A stretch of DNA of 64,000 nucleotides from the NCBI GenBank assembly GCA_045636425.1, contig JAZTXM010000019.1, positions 1 through 64,000 on the forward strand. The letters are read 5' to 3'. Origin of the DNA: UMGS1883 sp045636425 (GTDB lineage: Bacteria; Bacillota; Clostridia; UMGS1883). A model generated the notes under the pieces. The model was not told where the DNA came from, did no database searches, and saw nothing but the letters and a program-made list of their open reading frames with translations. Positions 48,278-56,522 of this stretch are shown in pieces; the first letter of the stretch is position 1; each line of letters opens with the position of its first letter. The position numbers were made by a program, and so were the translations under genes.

Positions 48278-48536
48278 AGGAACAAGTAGGAATGTGACAA
48301 GCTTTGAGAGAGTTGCCGGTTGGTGCGAGGCAATGGTGAGTGCATATCCGAATACATCCTGTGAGCAGTGCACCGAAAGGGGATTCCCTGCGTAGGCTGC
48401 AACGGGCGTTCCCGTCACAGAACAAGAGTGTTGTTGGACACTTGATGAGGCTGTCGCTGTGAAGCGGCGGTAAACTGAGGTGGTACCGCGGATTATATTC
48501 CGTCCTCTGAATTTTTAAATTCGAGGACGGTTTTTT
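48278..48536 (+). promoter_or_regulatory. T-box riboswitch leader, probable tyrosine specifier
   Basis: All main elements are present: Stem I with the GGTTGGTGCGAGG distal loop, the T-box/antiterminator core AGGTGGTACCGCGG (48478-48491), and an intrinsic terminator CCGTCCTC/GAGGACGG (48500-48530) followed by TTTTTT. In the specifier loop CCGAATACATCCT, the best codon is UAC (48353-48355, Tyr), because AUCCU after it pairs with AGGAAU of the Stem I base. AUC (Ile) is a less likely reading. Uncharged cognate tRNA should allow expression of the downstream transporter. Confidence 0.92.
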
Positions 48537-48574
48537 ATTTGTAAAAATCCTCCTCGTGAAAGGAAGATTTATTA

Positions 48575-49798
48575 ATGAAAAAAGCAAACGAAAACATTTC
48601 TATCCGCTGGGTTTATATGATTATCGGAATTGTTGCTATGTTGTTTGCAGGTGTTCTGTATGCATGGTCTATTTTAAAATCACCTTTGGCACTTGAATTC
48701 GGATGGGGACAAGCTGAGCTTGCTCTTAATTTTACACTTGCTATGACCTTTTTTTGCATAGGTGGCTTGTTGGGTGCACGATTATCCGGACGCGTTGGAC
48801 ACACGATAGCCCTTGCGATAGCAGGAATCTTGTCAGCTTCCGGTTTTATACTGACTGCTTTTTTGTGTAATGCAACTGTAGGAATGTTATATGTTACTTA
48901 CGGTGTTTTGGCAGGATTAGGTATCGGTATAGCTTATAACGTGGTTATAGCAACTGTCAGCAGATGGTTTCCTGATAAGAAGGGATTGTGTTCCGGCGCT
49001 CTGATGATGGGATTCGGAGCTTCGGCTTTGATTTTGGGAAATGTAGCTGATGCTATGTTCAAAAGTGCTTTGGGGTGGCGTTTTACCTATGTGGCTTTGG
49101 GTGCTTCTATCTTTATAGTTCTTATATTGGCAGGGGTTTTACTTAAAACTCCAACCTCAGCGACACAACTTCCTCAATCAAAGACCGTCAAAAATTCAGA
49201 ACATAAAGGTGAAGAACAAGAAAATTTCACTTCGGGGCAGATGCTTTGCCGTCCGTCCTTCTGGATGGCGTTTATCTGTATTTCCTTTTTGGCTGCTGTT
49301 GGTAGTTCTGTTATAAGTTTCGCAAAGGATCTGGCGTTGTCAGTCAATGCTTCGGAGATGCTGGCAGTTTCCTTGGTAGGCGTGCTGTCTGTGTGTAACG
49401 GGCTCGGACGCATTATTACCGGTGCAGTTTTTGATGTTATCGGGCGTCGCAAAACCATGTTGTATGCCAACATTCTCACCATTTGTGCTGCAGGCGTTAC
49501 TTTACTTGCGGTATCTGTTGGTTCCTTGCTGCTATGCATCGTAGGCTTGTGTCTGACAGGTATATCATACGGTGCTTGTCCTACAATTACCGCTGCATTT
49601 ACTTCATCTTTCTTCGGAATGAAGCACTTTTCCAATAATATGGCGCTGATGACATTTACAGTTATGGTAGGTTCTTTGATTGCTACTGCATCAAACAAGG
49701 TTCTGGAAGCTACCGGAGGATATACAGCTGCGTTTATGATGTTGCTGGTACTTACCTTTATATCTCTAGTGTTGAATTGCTTTATCAGAAAGCCTTAA
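48575..49798 (+). CDS. MFS transporter (oxalate/formate-antiporter-like) under T-box control
   Basis: The 407-residue protein has twelve predicted membrane helices. The pattern RWVYMIIGIVAMLFAGVLYAWSI and LSGRVGHTIALAIAG with MMGFGASALILG resembles the OFA (oxalate:formate antiporter) group of the major facilitator superfamily. The T-box leader implies that it imports the amino acid sensed, best read as tyrosine, or a precursor; this is an inference. Leucine codons are mixed (TTG, TTA, CTG, CTT), unlike the CTT-rich neighbours, and REP-like palindromes flank the area, both suggesting recent acquisition together with its leader. Confidence 0.88.
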   Translation: MKKANENISIRWVYMIIGIVAMLFAGVLYAWSILKSPLALEFGWGQAELALNFTLAMTFFCIGGLLGARLSGRVGHTIALAIAGILSASGFILTAFLCNATVGMLYVTYGVLAGLGIGIAYNVVIATVSRWFPDKKGLCSGALMMGFGASALILGNVADAMFKSALGWRFTYVALGASIFIVLILAGVLLKTPTSATQLPQSKTVKNSEHKGEEQENFTSGQMLCRPSFWMAFICISFLAAVGSSVISFAKDLALSVNASEMLAVSLVGVLSVCNGLGRIITGAVFDVIGRRKTMLYANILTICAAGVTLLAVSVGSLLLCIVGLCLTGISYGACPTITAAFTSSFFGMKHFSNNMALMTFTVMVGSLIATASNKVLEATGGYTAAFMMLLVLTFISLVLNCFIRKP

Positions 49799-49811
49799 AA
49801 TTCCCGAAAGC

Positions 49812-49854
49812 AAAATGCGACACATTGGGGACAGTCCCCGATGTGTCGCATTTT
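49812..49854. repeat. REP-like perfect palindrome, also acting as terminator
   Basis: AAAATGCGACACAT (49812-49825) pairs with ATGTGTCGCATTTT (49841-49854), and GGGGAC/GTCCCC lie inside. The nearly perfect 43-bp palindrome sits between the convergent MFS and PTS genes. The inner GGGGACAGTCCCC is typical of repetitive extragenic palindromes; the T-runs at both ends would stop transcription from both sides. Confidence 0.8.
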
Positions 49855-49862
49855 AGTTAAAA

Positions 49863-51968
49863 CTATTTTATTTCAATTATTCTTTCGCCTTTTTTAATTT
49901 TGCCCTTTGCCAAAGTCTTTACAGATTCATAATCAGGAGTATTGCATATCACCATAGGTGTTGTCAGCTTGAAGCCTTCGCGTTTTATTCCCTCCATGTC
50001 AAAGGAAATAAGAAGGTCGCCTTTCTTGAATTCATCACCGTCATTTACATGAACTTCAAAATATTTTCCGCCAAGCTTAACCGTATCAATACCAATGTGA
50101 AGGAGAATTTCACACCCGTTTTCGGATATAAGATTTATAGCGTGCTTGGTTTTAAATACCATTGAAACCTTACCGTTTACAGGGGCATAAAGCTTTCCCT
50201 CGATTGGCTCGATTGCAATTCCCTCGCCAAGGGTTCCCATGGAGAAGACCTCGTCCTCCACTTCCTTTATGGGGACGATATCACCCGTCATATGGCTATA
50301 AAGCACCTCTGCCTTTGCAGTGGGATTTGTTTGTGTTTCAAGCCCTATTTCTGCCGCATTTTCTGTAATAAGAGCCTCGGTCTTGCCCGACTGCATATAG
50401 TCATCAAGATTGGATTTTATAACTGAAACCTGCGGTCCGTAGATTACCTGAATTCCGTATCCCTTGCGGATAACTCCCGATGCTCCCGACTGTTTAAGTG
50501 CCGCCTCGTCGGTAAGGTCGGGGTTTTTCACCGTTACTCTGAGCCTTGTGGCACAGCAGTCAATGTCGGAAATATTGTCTTTTCCTCCAAGACCTTTCAG
50601 TATTAATGCACTTACCGTGTCAGGCTCGGATTTTCCTGCTTTTTTTCTTGCCTCCACGTCCTTACGGGTATAGAGCTTTGTTTCCTCGTCATCAGATTCA
50701 CGGCCGGGGGTTTTGTAATTGAACTTATTAATCATAAAGTAGAATACCGCATAATAAATAAGTGCATATACAAGTCCCACTACCACAATCCATATCCAGT
50801 TGGTTTTTGCATTGCCCTGAAGCACACCGAAAAGTACTAAGTCTATGATACCTCCCGAAAAGGTCATGCCAACGCCGACATTCAGAATATGCATCAGCAT
50901 GAATGAAAGACCTGCAAGTACGCAGTGCACGCCATACATAAGAGGTGCAACGAAAAGGAAAGTAAACTCAAGCGGCTCAGTAATACCTGTCAGCATTGCC
51001 GTAAGTGCCGCAGAGAGGAGAAGTCCTCCAACAACCTTTTTCTTTTCGGGACGTGCGGATTTATACATAGCATAAGCCGCCGCAGGCAGACCGAAAATCA
51101 TAAAGGGGAATTTACCTGCCATAAATCTTGTTGCTTCTACGCTGAACTGTGTTACGTTATGGGATGCAAGCTGTGCAAAGAAAATGTTTTGTGCACCCTG
51201 AACCAGTGTTCCGTCAACTAAGATTGAACCGCCCAGCTCCGTCTGCCAGAAAGGCATATAAAACACGTGATGCAGACCAAAGGGGATAAGAGCACGCTCT
51301 ATTATTCCGTAAATCCATGTGCCGAAATAGCCCGATGATAACACAAGCTTTCCAAGACCTGCAATCCAGCCCTGTACCACAGGCCAGATGTAGAACATCA
51401 CCGCACCTACTACAAGGAATACCAAGCTGCTGATAATGGGAACAAATCTTGTTCCGCCGAAGAATGACAGCACCTGCGGAAGCTCTATTTTGTAGAATCT
51501 GTTGTGAAGAGCCGCAACTCCCAGACCTACCACAATACCGCCGAAAACACCCATTTGAAGAGTAGTGATACCAAGCACGCTTGTGGTTGTGTTTGCAGCT
51601 AAGGCTTCAACACCGCCGTTAGCCGCAATGAGCGTGCTTATAGCGGTGTTCATAATCAGATAACTGATTGCACCTGAAAGAGCCGCAACCTCTTTTTCTT
51701 TTTTTGCCATACCGATTGCAACACCTATGGCGAAAATCAGCGGCAGATTATCAAATACCACACCACCGGTTTTGCTCATGATATTGAGAATCGTGTACAG
51801 AATCCCGCCCTCGCTGATGATATTTGTCAGCTTATACGTCTCAAGCGTTGTAGGGTTTGTAAACGAACTTCCTATACCAAGCAAAAGTCCCGCCACGGGT
51901 AAAAGTGCGATAGGGAGCATAAAAGAACGTCCTACTCGCTGAAGAACACCGAAAATTTTATCTTTCAT
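49863..51968 (-). CDS. PTS transporter, glucose/N-acetylglucosamine family EIICBA
   Basis: The 701-residue protein has the domain order IIC (about residues 1-410), IIB (about 440-525) and IIA (about 555-701). IIC shows the family FGLHHVFYMPFWQTELGG segment and GITEPLEFTFLFVAP. IIB has DIDCCATRLRV with the phosphorylated cysteine, and IIA has EILLHIGIDTVKL with the phosphorylated histidine. It imports and phosphorylates a hexose such as glucose or N-acetylglucosamine; the sugar cannot be told. An AGGAGG site precedes the ATG. No antiterminator gene is adjacent. Confidence 0.92.
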   Translation of the reverse strand: MKDKIFGVLQRVGRSFMLPIALLPVAGLLLGIGSSFTNPTTLETYKLTNIISEGGILYTILNIMSKTGGVVFDNLPLIFAIGVAIGMAKKEKEVAALSGAISYLIMNTAISTLIAANGGVEALAANTTTSVLGITTLQMGVFGGIVVGLGVAALHNRFYKIELPQVLSFFGGTRFVPIISSLVFLVVGAVMFYIWPVVQGWIAGLGKLVLSSGYFGTWIYGIIERALIPFGLHHVFYMPFWQTELGGSILVDGTLVQGAQNIFFAQLASHNVTQFSVEATRFMAGKFPFMIFGLPAAAYAMYKSARPEKKKVVGGLLLSAALTAMLTGITEPLEFTFLFVAPLMYGVHCVLAGLSFMLMHILNVGVGMTFSGGIIDLVLFGVLQGNAKTNWIWIVVVGLVYALIYYAVFYFMINKFNYKTPGRESDDEETKLYTRKDVEARKKAGKSEPDTVSALILKGLGGKDNISDIDCCATRLRVTVKNPDLTDEAALKQSGASGVIRKGYGIQVIYGPQVSVIKSNLDDYMQSGKTEALITENAAEIGLETQTNPTAKAEVLYSHMTGDIVPIKEVEDEVFSMGTLGEGIAIEPIEGKLYAPVNGKVSMVFKTKHAINLISENGCEILLHIGIDTVKLGGKYFEVHVNDGDEFKKGDLLISFDMEGIKREGFKLTTPMVICNTPDYESVKTLAKGKIKKGERIIEIK

Positions 51969-52099
51969 GGAAAATCCTCCTTGATAATAATCACGTTAAT
52001 AGTATTTTGGAATTAAGGAAAATTATTCTCGCATAATTAAATTTTTAGAATGAAGCCTTTTTTCATACATATAATATAGCGAAAAAGGAGGTTGTTTAT

Positions 52100-52567
52100 A
52101 TGTGGCAAAAAATAAAACCATACATTATTTCCATCGCTATAGCATTGGGAGTAGGAGCTCTTGCGGCTTTTCTTACAAGGGATAGCATGAATATTTATCA
52201 AAGAATAATCACACCGCCGCTTTCGCCACCGTCCGTGCTTTTCCCGATTGTGTGGACGCTGCTTTATACTCTCATGGGAATAAGCAGCGGCAGAATCTAT
52301 CTTGAAGATAAGAGTGAAAAAAGAGATGCGGCTCTCAAGGTGTATGCCCTTCAGCTTGCCGTCAATTTTTTCTGGAGCCTGATATTCTTTAATTTAGAGG
52401 CATTCTTGTTTGCTTTTGCTGTTATTATTTTGCTTTGGATACTTATTATAGTAATGATAAAACGCTTTTATGACCTTGTCCCGTGGACGGGATATCTGCA
52501 AATACCCTATCTCTTGTGGGTAACCTTTGCGGCATACCTTAATTTAATGATTTATATATTGAATTGA
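52100..52567 (+). CDS. tspO: TspO/MBR-family membrane protein
   Basis: The 155-residue protein has five membrane helices and the family motifs: PPLSPPSVLFPIVWTLLYTLMGIS in helix 2, LQLAVNFFWSLIFF and PYLLWVTFAAYLNLMIY at the end. TspO binds tetrapyrroles and cholesterol-like ligands and has been linked to porphyrin handling and stress. Its role in anaerobic Firmicutes is unclear. A strong AAAAAGGAGG site lies 10 nt before the ATG, close behind a TATAAT at 52070-52075 without an evident -35. Confidence 0.92.
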   Translation: MWQKIKPYIISIAIALGVGALAAFLTRDSMNIYQRIITPPLSPPSVLFPIVWTLLYTLMGISSGRIYLEDKSEKRDAALKVYALQLAVNFFWSLIFFNLEAFLFAFAVIILLWILIIVMIKRFYDLVPWTGYLQIPYLLWVTFAAYLNLMIYILN

Positions 52568-52572
52568 CTTTC

Positions 52573-52612
52573 AAAGAAGTGGTGGGTTTATTAATTCGCC
52601 ATTTCTTTTTTA
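52573..52612 (+). terminator. Terminator after tspO
   Basis: AAAGAAGTGG (52573-52582) pairs with CCATTTCTTT (52599-52608) with one G-T pair, followed by TT and a T-rich tract. Confidence 0.7.
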
Positions 52613-52618
52613 TTTTAG

Positions 52619-52647
52619 TTGAAATCGCAAAATTTCGGTGGTATAAT
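52619..52647 (+). promoter_or_regulatory. Promoter of the two-component system
   Basis: TTGAAA (52619-52624) and TATAAT (52642-52647) are separated by 17 bp. Confidence 0.75.
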
Positions 52648-52691
52648 ATTCTTAATAAGGTATGTCTAAATATATAAAGGGGTAGTGTCCT

Positions 52692-53375
52692 ATGAAAATT
52701 TTAATTGTTGATGATGAAAAATTGCTTGTCAAGGGTATTAAATTTAACCTTGAGCAAGACGGCTATGAAACTGAAACAGCCTATGACGGAGAGGAAGCGC
52801 TTAAGCTTGCCAGAGATAAGAGTATATCTTTGATTATTCTTGATTTGATGCTCCCCAACATTGACGGTCTTACGGTATGCCAGAAAATCAGAGAATTTTC
52901 TTCTGTTCCCATAATTATGCTTACTGCAAAAACCGAGGATATGGACAAAATTCTCGGCCTTGAATATGGTGCAGATGACTATCTTACAAAGCCTTTTAAC
53001 ATTTTAGAGCTTAAGGCGAGAATCAAAGCGATAATGAGAAGGGTTACAAGTCAGTCAAGCGGCGTAGCAAAATCCTCCGTAAGTGCAGGCGGTATTGAGC
53101 TTGACTACAATCTTCGCCGTGTTAAAACGGGTAATAAAACAATTGAACTCACGGCAAAAGAGTTTGATTTGTGTGACCTTTTTGTTTCAAATCCGGGAAA
53201 AGTATATTCCCGCGAAAATCTTCTTGACATTGTATGGGGATATGATTACCCCGGTGATATAAGAACCGTTGATGTGCATGTAAGACGACTTAGGGAAAAA
53301 ATAGAGCCTGACGCCGCGGTTCCCACATATATTCTTACTAAGTGGGGGGTAGGTTACTATTTTAAGGAGAATTAA
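52692..53375 (+). CDS. OmpR/PhoB-family response regulator
   Basis: The 227-residue protein has a receiver domain with DDE (MKILIVDDEKLL), the phosphorylated aspartate in ILDLMLPNIDG at residue 51, T/S-loop IIMLTAK and KPFN lysine. A C-terminal winged helix follows (ELTAKEFDLCDLFVSNPGKVYSRENLLDIVWGYDYPGDIRTVDVHVRRLREKI). The kinase gene follows 7 bp later, so the pair is co-transcribed. It is similar to WalR/PhoP-type regulators, but the signal and targets are unknown. Confidence 0.94.
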   Translation: MKILIVDDEKLLVKGIKFNLEQDGYETETAYDGEEALKLARDKSISLIILDLMLPNIDGLTVCQKIREFSSVPIIMLTAKTEDMDKILGLEYGADDYLTKPFNILELKARIKAIMRRVTSQSSGVAKSSVSAGGIELDYNLRRVKTGNKTIELTAKEFDLCDLFVSNPGKVYSRENLLDIVWGYDYPGDIRTVDVHVRRLREKIEPDAAVPTYILTKWGVGYYFKEN

Positions 53376-53382
53376 AGAAGGA

Positions 53383-54783
53383 ATGCAGTCCATCCGCTGG
53401 AAGCTGGTGCTGACATATTTTATTATAATCGTGCTTACCCTTGTTACGGTGGGAATATATATAATAAATTCTATTCAGCAGCATATATTGACTCAGAAAG
53501 AAATGGGTACTCTTACCCAGGCAAATGTTCTTTCGGGCTACATATCCCGTTATCAGGAATTAAGCGATGACAGTATCAGAATGATAATGGAGCAGCAGCA
53601 GCTTACAAACAACAGCCGTATGCTTATGCTTAATTCCGAAGCATGTGTTACTTTTGACTCCAATAACGGAGTTATGCAGGATAAATATATGCCTACAGAT
53701 GTTATTCTTGATGCAATCGGGGGAAAGAACTCCGTGCGTCAGATAACAGGGCAGGACGGTGGACTGATTATTTGTGCAGCGGTGCCTGTTTTAAAGGGGA
53801 AGGCAGTGGCAGGTGTGGTATATTACCAGGTTGCGGCAGATGATGTTACCGATTTCATGAATAATATCTATGCTACGCTTATAATGATTATAGTGATAAT
53901 AAGTATCATTATAGGTATCGTAAGCTTTATTATGTCGGGAATCATTACAGAGCCTATTCGCTCCCTCACCCGTAAGCTTTCCGATGCGGCAGATAATAAC
54001 GGAGATTATATAATTGAAAAAACTACAGGTGGGGAAGTAGGACAGCTTATAGACTCATTTAATAAAATGACCTTGCAGATAAAAGAGCAGGAGGGGAAAA
54101 GGCAGGAGTTTGTATCAAATGCTTCCCATGAACTGAAAACTCCCTTAAGCTCCATCAAGCTGATTTCAGACTCGCTCCTCAATGCTCCTGATGCCCCCCG
54201 AGAAATGGTGGATGAGTTTCTCACCGATATGAATGTACAGGTGGACAGACTTACAAGGATTATTGATAAGCTTCTTACCCTTACGAAAATGGATAATGCC
54301 GCAAATGTTTCCGGCATGGAATTTTCAGTGCAGGATCTTACCGAGCTTTGTTCAAATATTTCTAAAGCACTTCGTCCCCTTGCAGAGCAAAAGCATATTG
54401 AGCTTTATTATGAAGCTCCAGCCCCCATTTATTCCAAGATTGAGCGTGACAGAATTTGGGAGGCAATTTATAACATTCTCGACAACAGCATCAAATATAC
54501 CAAAGAAGGCGGAAAGGTTACCTTAGACATCTCAAAGGATGAAAATAATGTAATCATAGAAATAAGCGATACCGGAATCGGAATTGCCCCCGATGAAAAA
54601 TATAAGATTTTTGACCGCTTCTACCGCGTTGACAAGGCACGTGCAAGAGAAACCGGCGGAACGGGATTGGGGCTTTCCATTGCACTCACAGCCATAGAGC
54701 TTCACGGAGGTAACATACAGGTTGAAAGTGAAGAAGGCGAGGGAAGTACTTTCCGCATTATCATCCCCATTACATTTAAATAA
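53383..54783 (+). CDS. Sensor histidine kinase
   Basis: The 466-residue kinase has an N-terminal helix (residues about 9-30), an extracytoplasmic sensor of about 130 residues, a second helix (about 168-190), a HAMP domain, a HisKA domain with the phosphorylated histidine in FVSNASHELKTPLSS (H249), and a HATPase with N-box IYNILDNSIKYT, G1 ISDTGIGIAPDE and G2 GGTGLGLSIA. Organisation is WalK/PhoR-like without a PAS domain. It partners the upstream regulator. The downstream GerMN lipoprotein may feed into or depend on its signal. Confidence 0.94.
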   Translation: MQSIRWKLVLTYFIIIVLTLVTVGIYIINSIQQHILTQKEMGTLTQANVLSGYISRYQELSDDSIRMIMEQQQLTNNSRMLMLNSEACVTFDSNNGVMQDKYMPTDVILDAIGGKNSVRQITGQDGGLIICAAVPVLKGKAVAGVVYYQVAADDVTDFMNNIYATLIMIIVIISIIIGIVSFIMSGIITEPIRSLTRKLSDAADNNGDYIIEKTTGGEVGQLIDSFNKMTLQIKEQEGKRQEFVSNASHELKTPLSSIKLISDSLLNAPDAPREMVDEFLTDMNVQVDRLTRIIDKLLTLTKMDNAANVSGMEFSVQDLTELCSNISKALRPLAEQKHIELYYEAPAPIYSKIERDRIWEAIYNILDNSIKYTKEGGKVTLDISKDENNVIIEISDTGIGIAPDEKYKIFDRFYRVDKARARETGGTGLGLSIALTAIELHGGNIQVESEEGEGSTFRIIIPITFK

Positions 54784-54803
54784 AACGAAAGGATGGGTGT
54801 ATT

Positions 54804-55700
54804 ATGAAAAAGTTTATGTCTTTAATGCTCGTAATTATATTGTCGATGACAGTGTTTTCGGCGTGCAACCCCGATGGAACAAAAATAAGCGTTTTCTTTA
54901 AAAATTCCGCAAAAAATGAACTAAGGGAAGAAACAAGAATCGTTAAGGCGGAAAAGGATGCAAGTGCACGCACTATAGCAAGGCTTGCAATAAATGAGCT
55001 TATAAAGGGACCGCAGTTGGAGGGAAGCCGTGGTGTTATCAGTAAATCCGCAAAGCTTATTTCACTTGCGGTAAACGGAAATGTTGCAACGGTTAATTTG
55101 TCCGGGCACTATCTTGAAAAAAAGGGTGTAGATGAACTTATTTTAAGATTTGCTATAGTGAACACTTTGTGCGATATAAAAGGAATCGATGGTGTCGTAA
55201 TTCAGGTGGAGGGGAATAATCTTGTTTCGGAAACAACAGGCAAGGAAATCGGCGTACTCCGAATGGATGACAATATAGTTTTTGCCCCGGAAGATAAATT
55301 AGCGGTGACATTGTATTTCCCCGATAAGAGCTTTGAGCATCTTTCGGGGGAGGTAAGAAGAATAGATGTGCAAAATGCACTTTCGCTCGAAAAAATAGTA
55401 GTGGATGAGCTTCTTAAAGGCCCGCAGAATAAAGAGCTTTCAGCATCCGTTCCCCAAGGAACAAAGCTTCTTTCCATAGAAGTTAAGGATAAGGTGTGCT
55501 TTGTGAATTTTTCAAAAGAATTTGCGACAGTCTCCGGCTCAGCAGCTACAACGATGGCTTTGTATTCTGTAGTCAATTCACTTTGTACGCTCAAGAATAT
55601 TGAAAGCGTACAGATACTTGTTAACGGAGAAGCAGGCGTGGAATTTGGAAATTTTGTACTGGATATTCCCTATGAGGCAAACTTTTCTTTGGTAGAATAG
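54804..55700 (+). CDS. GerMN-domain lipoprotein
   Basis: The 298-residue protein has a lipoprotein signal ending in VFSAC, so it is anchored by a lipidated cysteine at residue 21. Two GerMN (sporulation/spore germination) domains follow (about residues 50-155 and 170-290), each with the INELIKGPQ or VDELLKGPQ helix and a VNLSGHYLE or VNFSKEFA strand. GerM of B. subtilis acts in sporulation and germination, and GerMN lipoproteins often accompany histidine kinases. A sporulation-envelope or cell-wall role is likely but not shown. Confidence 0.9.
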   Translation: MKKFMSLMLVIILSMTVFSACNPDGTKISVFFKNSAKNELREETRIVKAEKDASARTIARLAINELIKGPQLEGSRGVISKSAKLISLAVNGNVATVNLSGHYLEKKGVDELILRFAIVNTLCDIKGIDGVVIQVEGNNLVSETTGKEIGVLRMDDNIVFAPEDKLAVTLYFPDKSFEHLSGEVRRIDVQNALSLEKIVVDELLKGPQNKELSASVPQGTKLLSIEVKDKVCFVNFSKEFATVSGSAATTMALYSVVNSLCTLKNIESVQILVNGEAGVEFGNFVLDIPYEANFSLVE

Positions 55701-55712
55701 GAGGAAACTAAG

Positions 55713-56069
55713 ATGAAACTTTCAGAAGTAAAAGAAATATTAAACGCAGAGGTTGTTGCAGGTGAAGAATTTCTTGACCGTGAAGTCAAGTCCGCATTCG
55801 GCAGTGACCTTATGAGCGATGTGCTGGCATTTGTAAAAGACCAGGCACTTCTTCTTACGGGTCTTGTAAACGGGCAGGTAATAAGAACTGCTGAAATGAT
55901 GGATATCAAAGCTATAGTATTTGTACGCGGAAAAAAGCCTACGGAGGATATAGCTGAGCTTGCAAAAGAATATCAGATGGTAGTCATGACTACCGACTAC
56001 ACTCTCTATCCCTCATGCGGTAAGCTGTATAGTGCAGGTCTTGTACCCAATGAAGAAAGGGTGGACTAA
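55713..56069 (+). CDS. DRTGG-domain protein
   Basis: The 118-residue protein consists of one DRTGG domain, a putative regulatory or ligand-binding fold first seen in CBS- and Pta-linked proteins. It starts MKLSEVKEILNAEVVAGEEFLDREVKSAFGSDLMSDVLAFV and ends with VVMTTDYTLYPSCGKLYSAGL. No ligand is known. It opens a five-gene cluster, is 12 bp after the GerMN gene and is followed immediately by the RsbW-like gene. Confidence 0.85.
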   Translation: MKLSEVKEILNAEVVAGEEFLDREVKSAFGSDLMSDVLAFVKDQALLLTGLVNGQVIRTAEMMDIKAIVFVRGKKPTEDIAELAKEYQMVVMTTDYTLYPSCGKLYSAGLVPNEERVD

Positions 56070-56498
56070 ATGGCAGACACAATGAAACTTCATTATACTG
56101 TGGATGCCGATGATTTTACAGTCGCAGGGGAAGCAAGCGGTGCTGTTAAAAAGGTGCTTAAACAGCTTGGATTTTCTCCCGATATTATAAGAAAAGTTGC
56201 AGTTGCCATGTATGAATGTGAAATCAACATGGTTATTCATGCAGACGGGGGAGTGATTGATGTGGAGATTACCCCCGAAAAAATCCGCATGATTCACGCT
56301 GATAAAGGTCCCGGTATAAAGGATATAGAAAAAGCTATGCAGGAGGGGTATTCTACTGCCGATGACAAGGTAAGAGAGCTTGGCTTCGGTGCAGGTATGG
56401 GGCTTCCCAATATGAAACGCTATACCGACGAAATGAATATTACTACCAAAATCGGAGAAGGAACTGTTGTTGATATGACAGTATATGTTAATTGCTAA
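56070..56498 (+). CDS. RsbW/SpoIIAB-like ATP-binding protein
   Basis: The 142-residue protein has the GHKL ATPase fold of anti-sigma factor kinases. The N-box region is VAVAMYECEINMVIHADGG, the G1 box ADKGPGI and the G2-like region GFGAGMGLPNM. It has no sigma-factor or SpoIIAA gene beside it. In Clostridia this type accompanies DRTGG and hydrogenase-like genes, so it may be a protein kinase that serves redox sensing rather than a sporulation factor. The start codon directly follows the previous stop. Confidence 0.88.
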   Translation: MADTMKLHYTVDADDFTVAGEASGAVKKVLKQLGFSPDIIRKVAVAMYECEINMVIHADGGVIDVEITPEKIRMIHADKGPGIKDIEKAMQEGYSTADDKVRELGFGAGMGLPNMKRYTDEMNITTKIGEGTVVDMTVYVNC

Positions 56499-56522
56499 TT
56501 AAGAAACAGGAGGTGTATTTAG

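Noticed and set aside
48351..48358. Isoleucine (AUC) specifier in the T-box
   Set aside because: AUC would lie within bases that pair with the Stem I base (AGGAAU/AUCCU). UAC directly before it fits the loop. I kept AUC only as an alternative.
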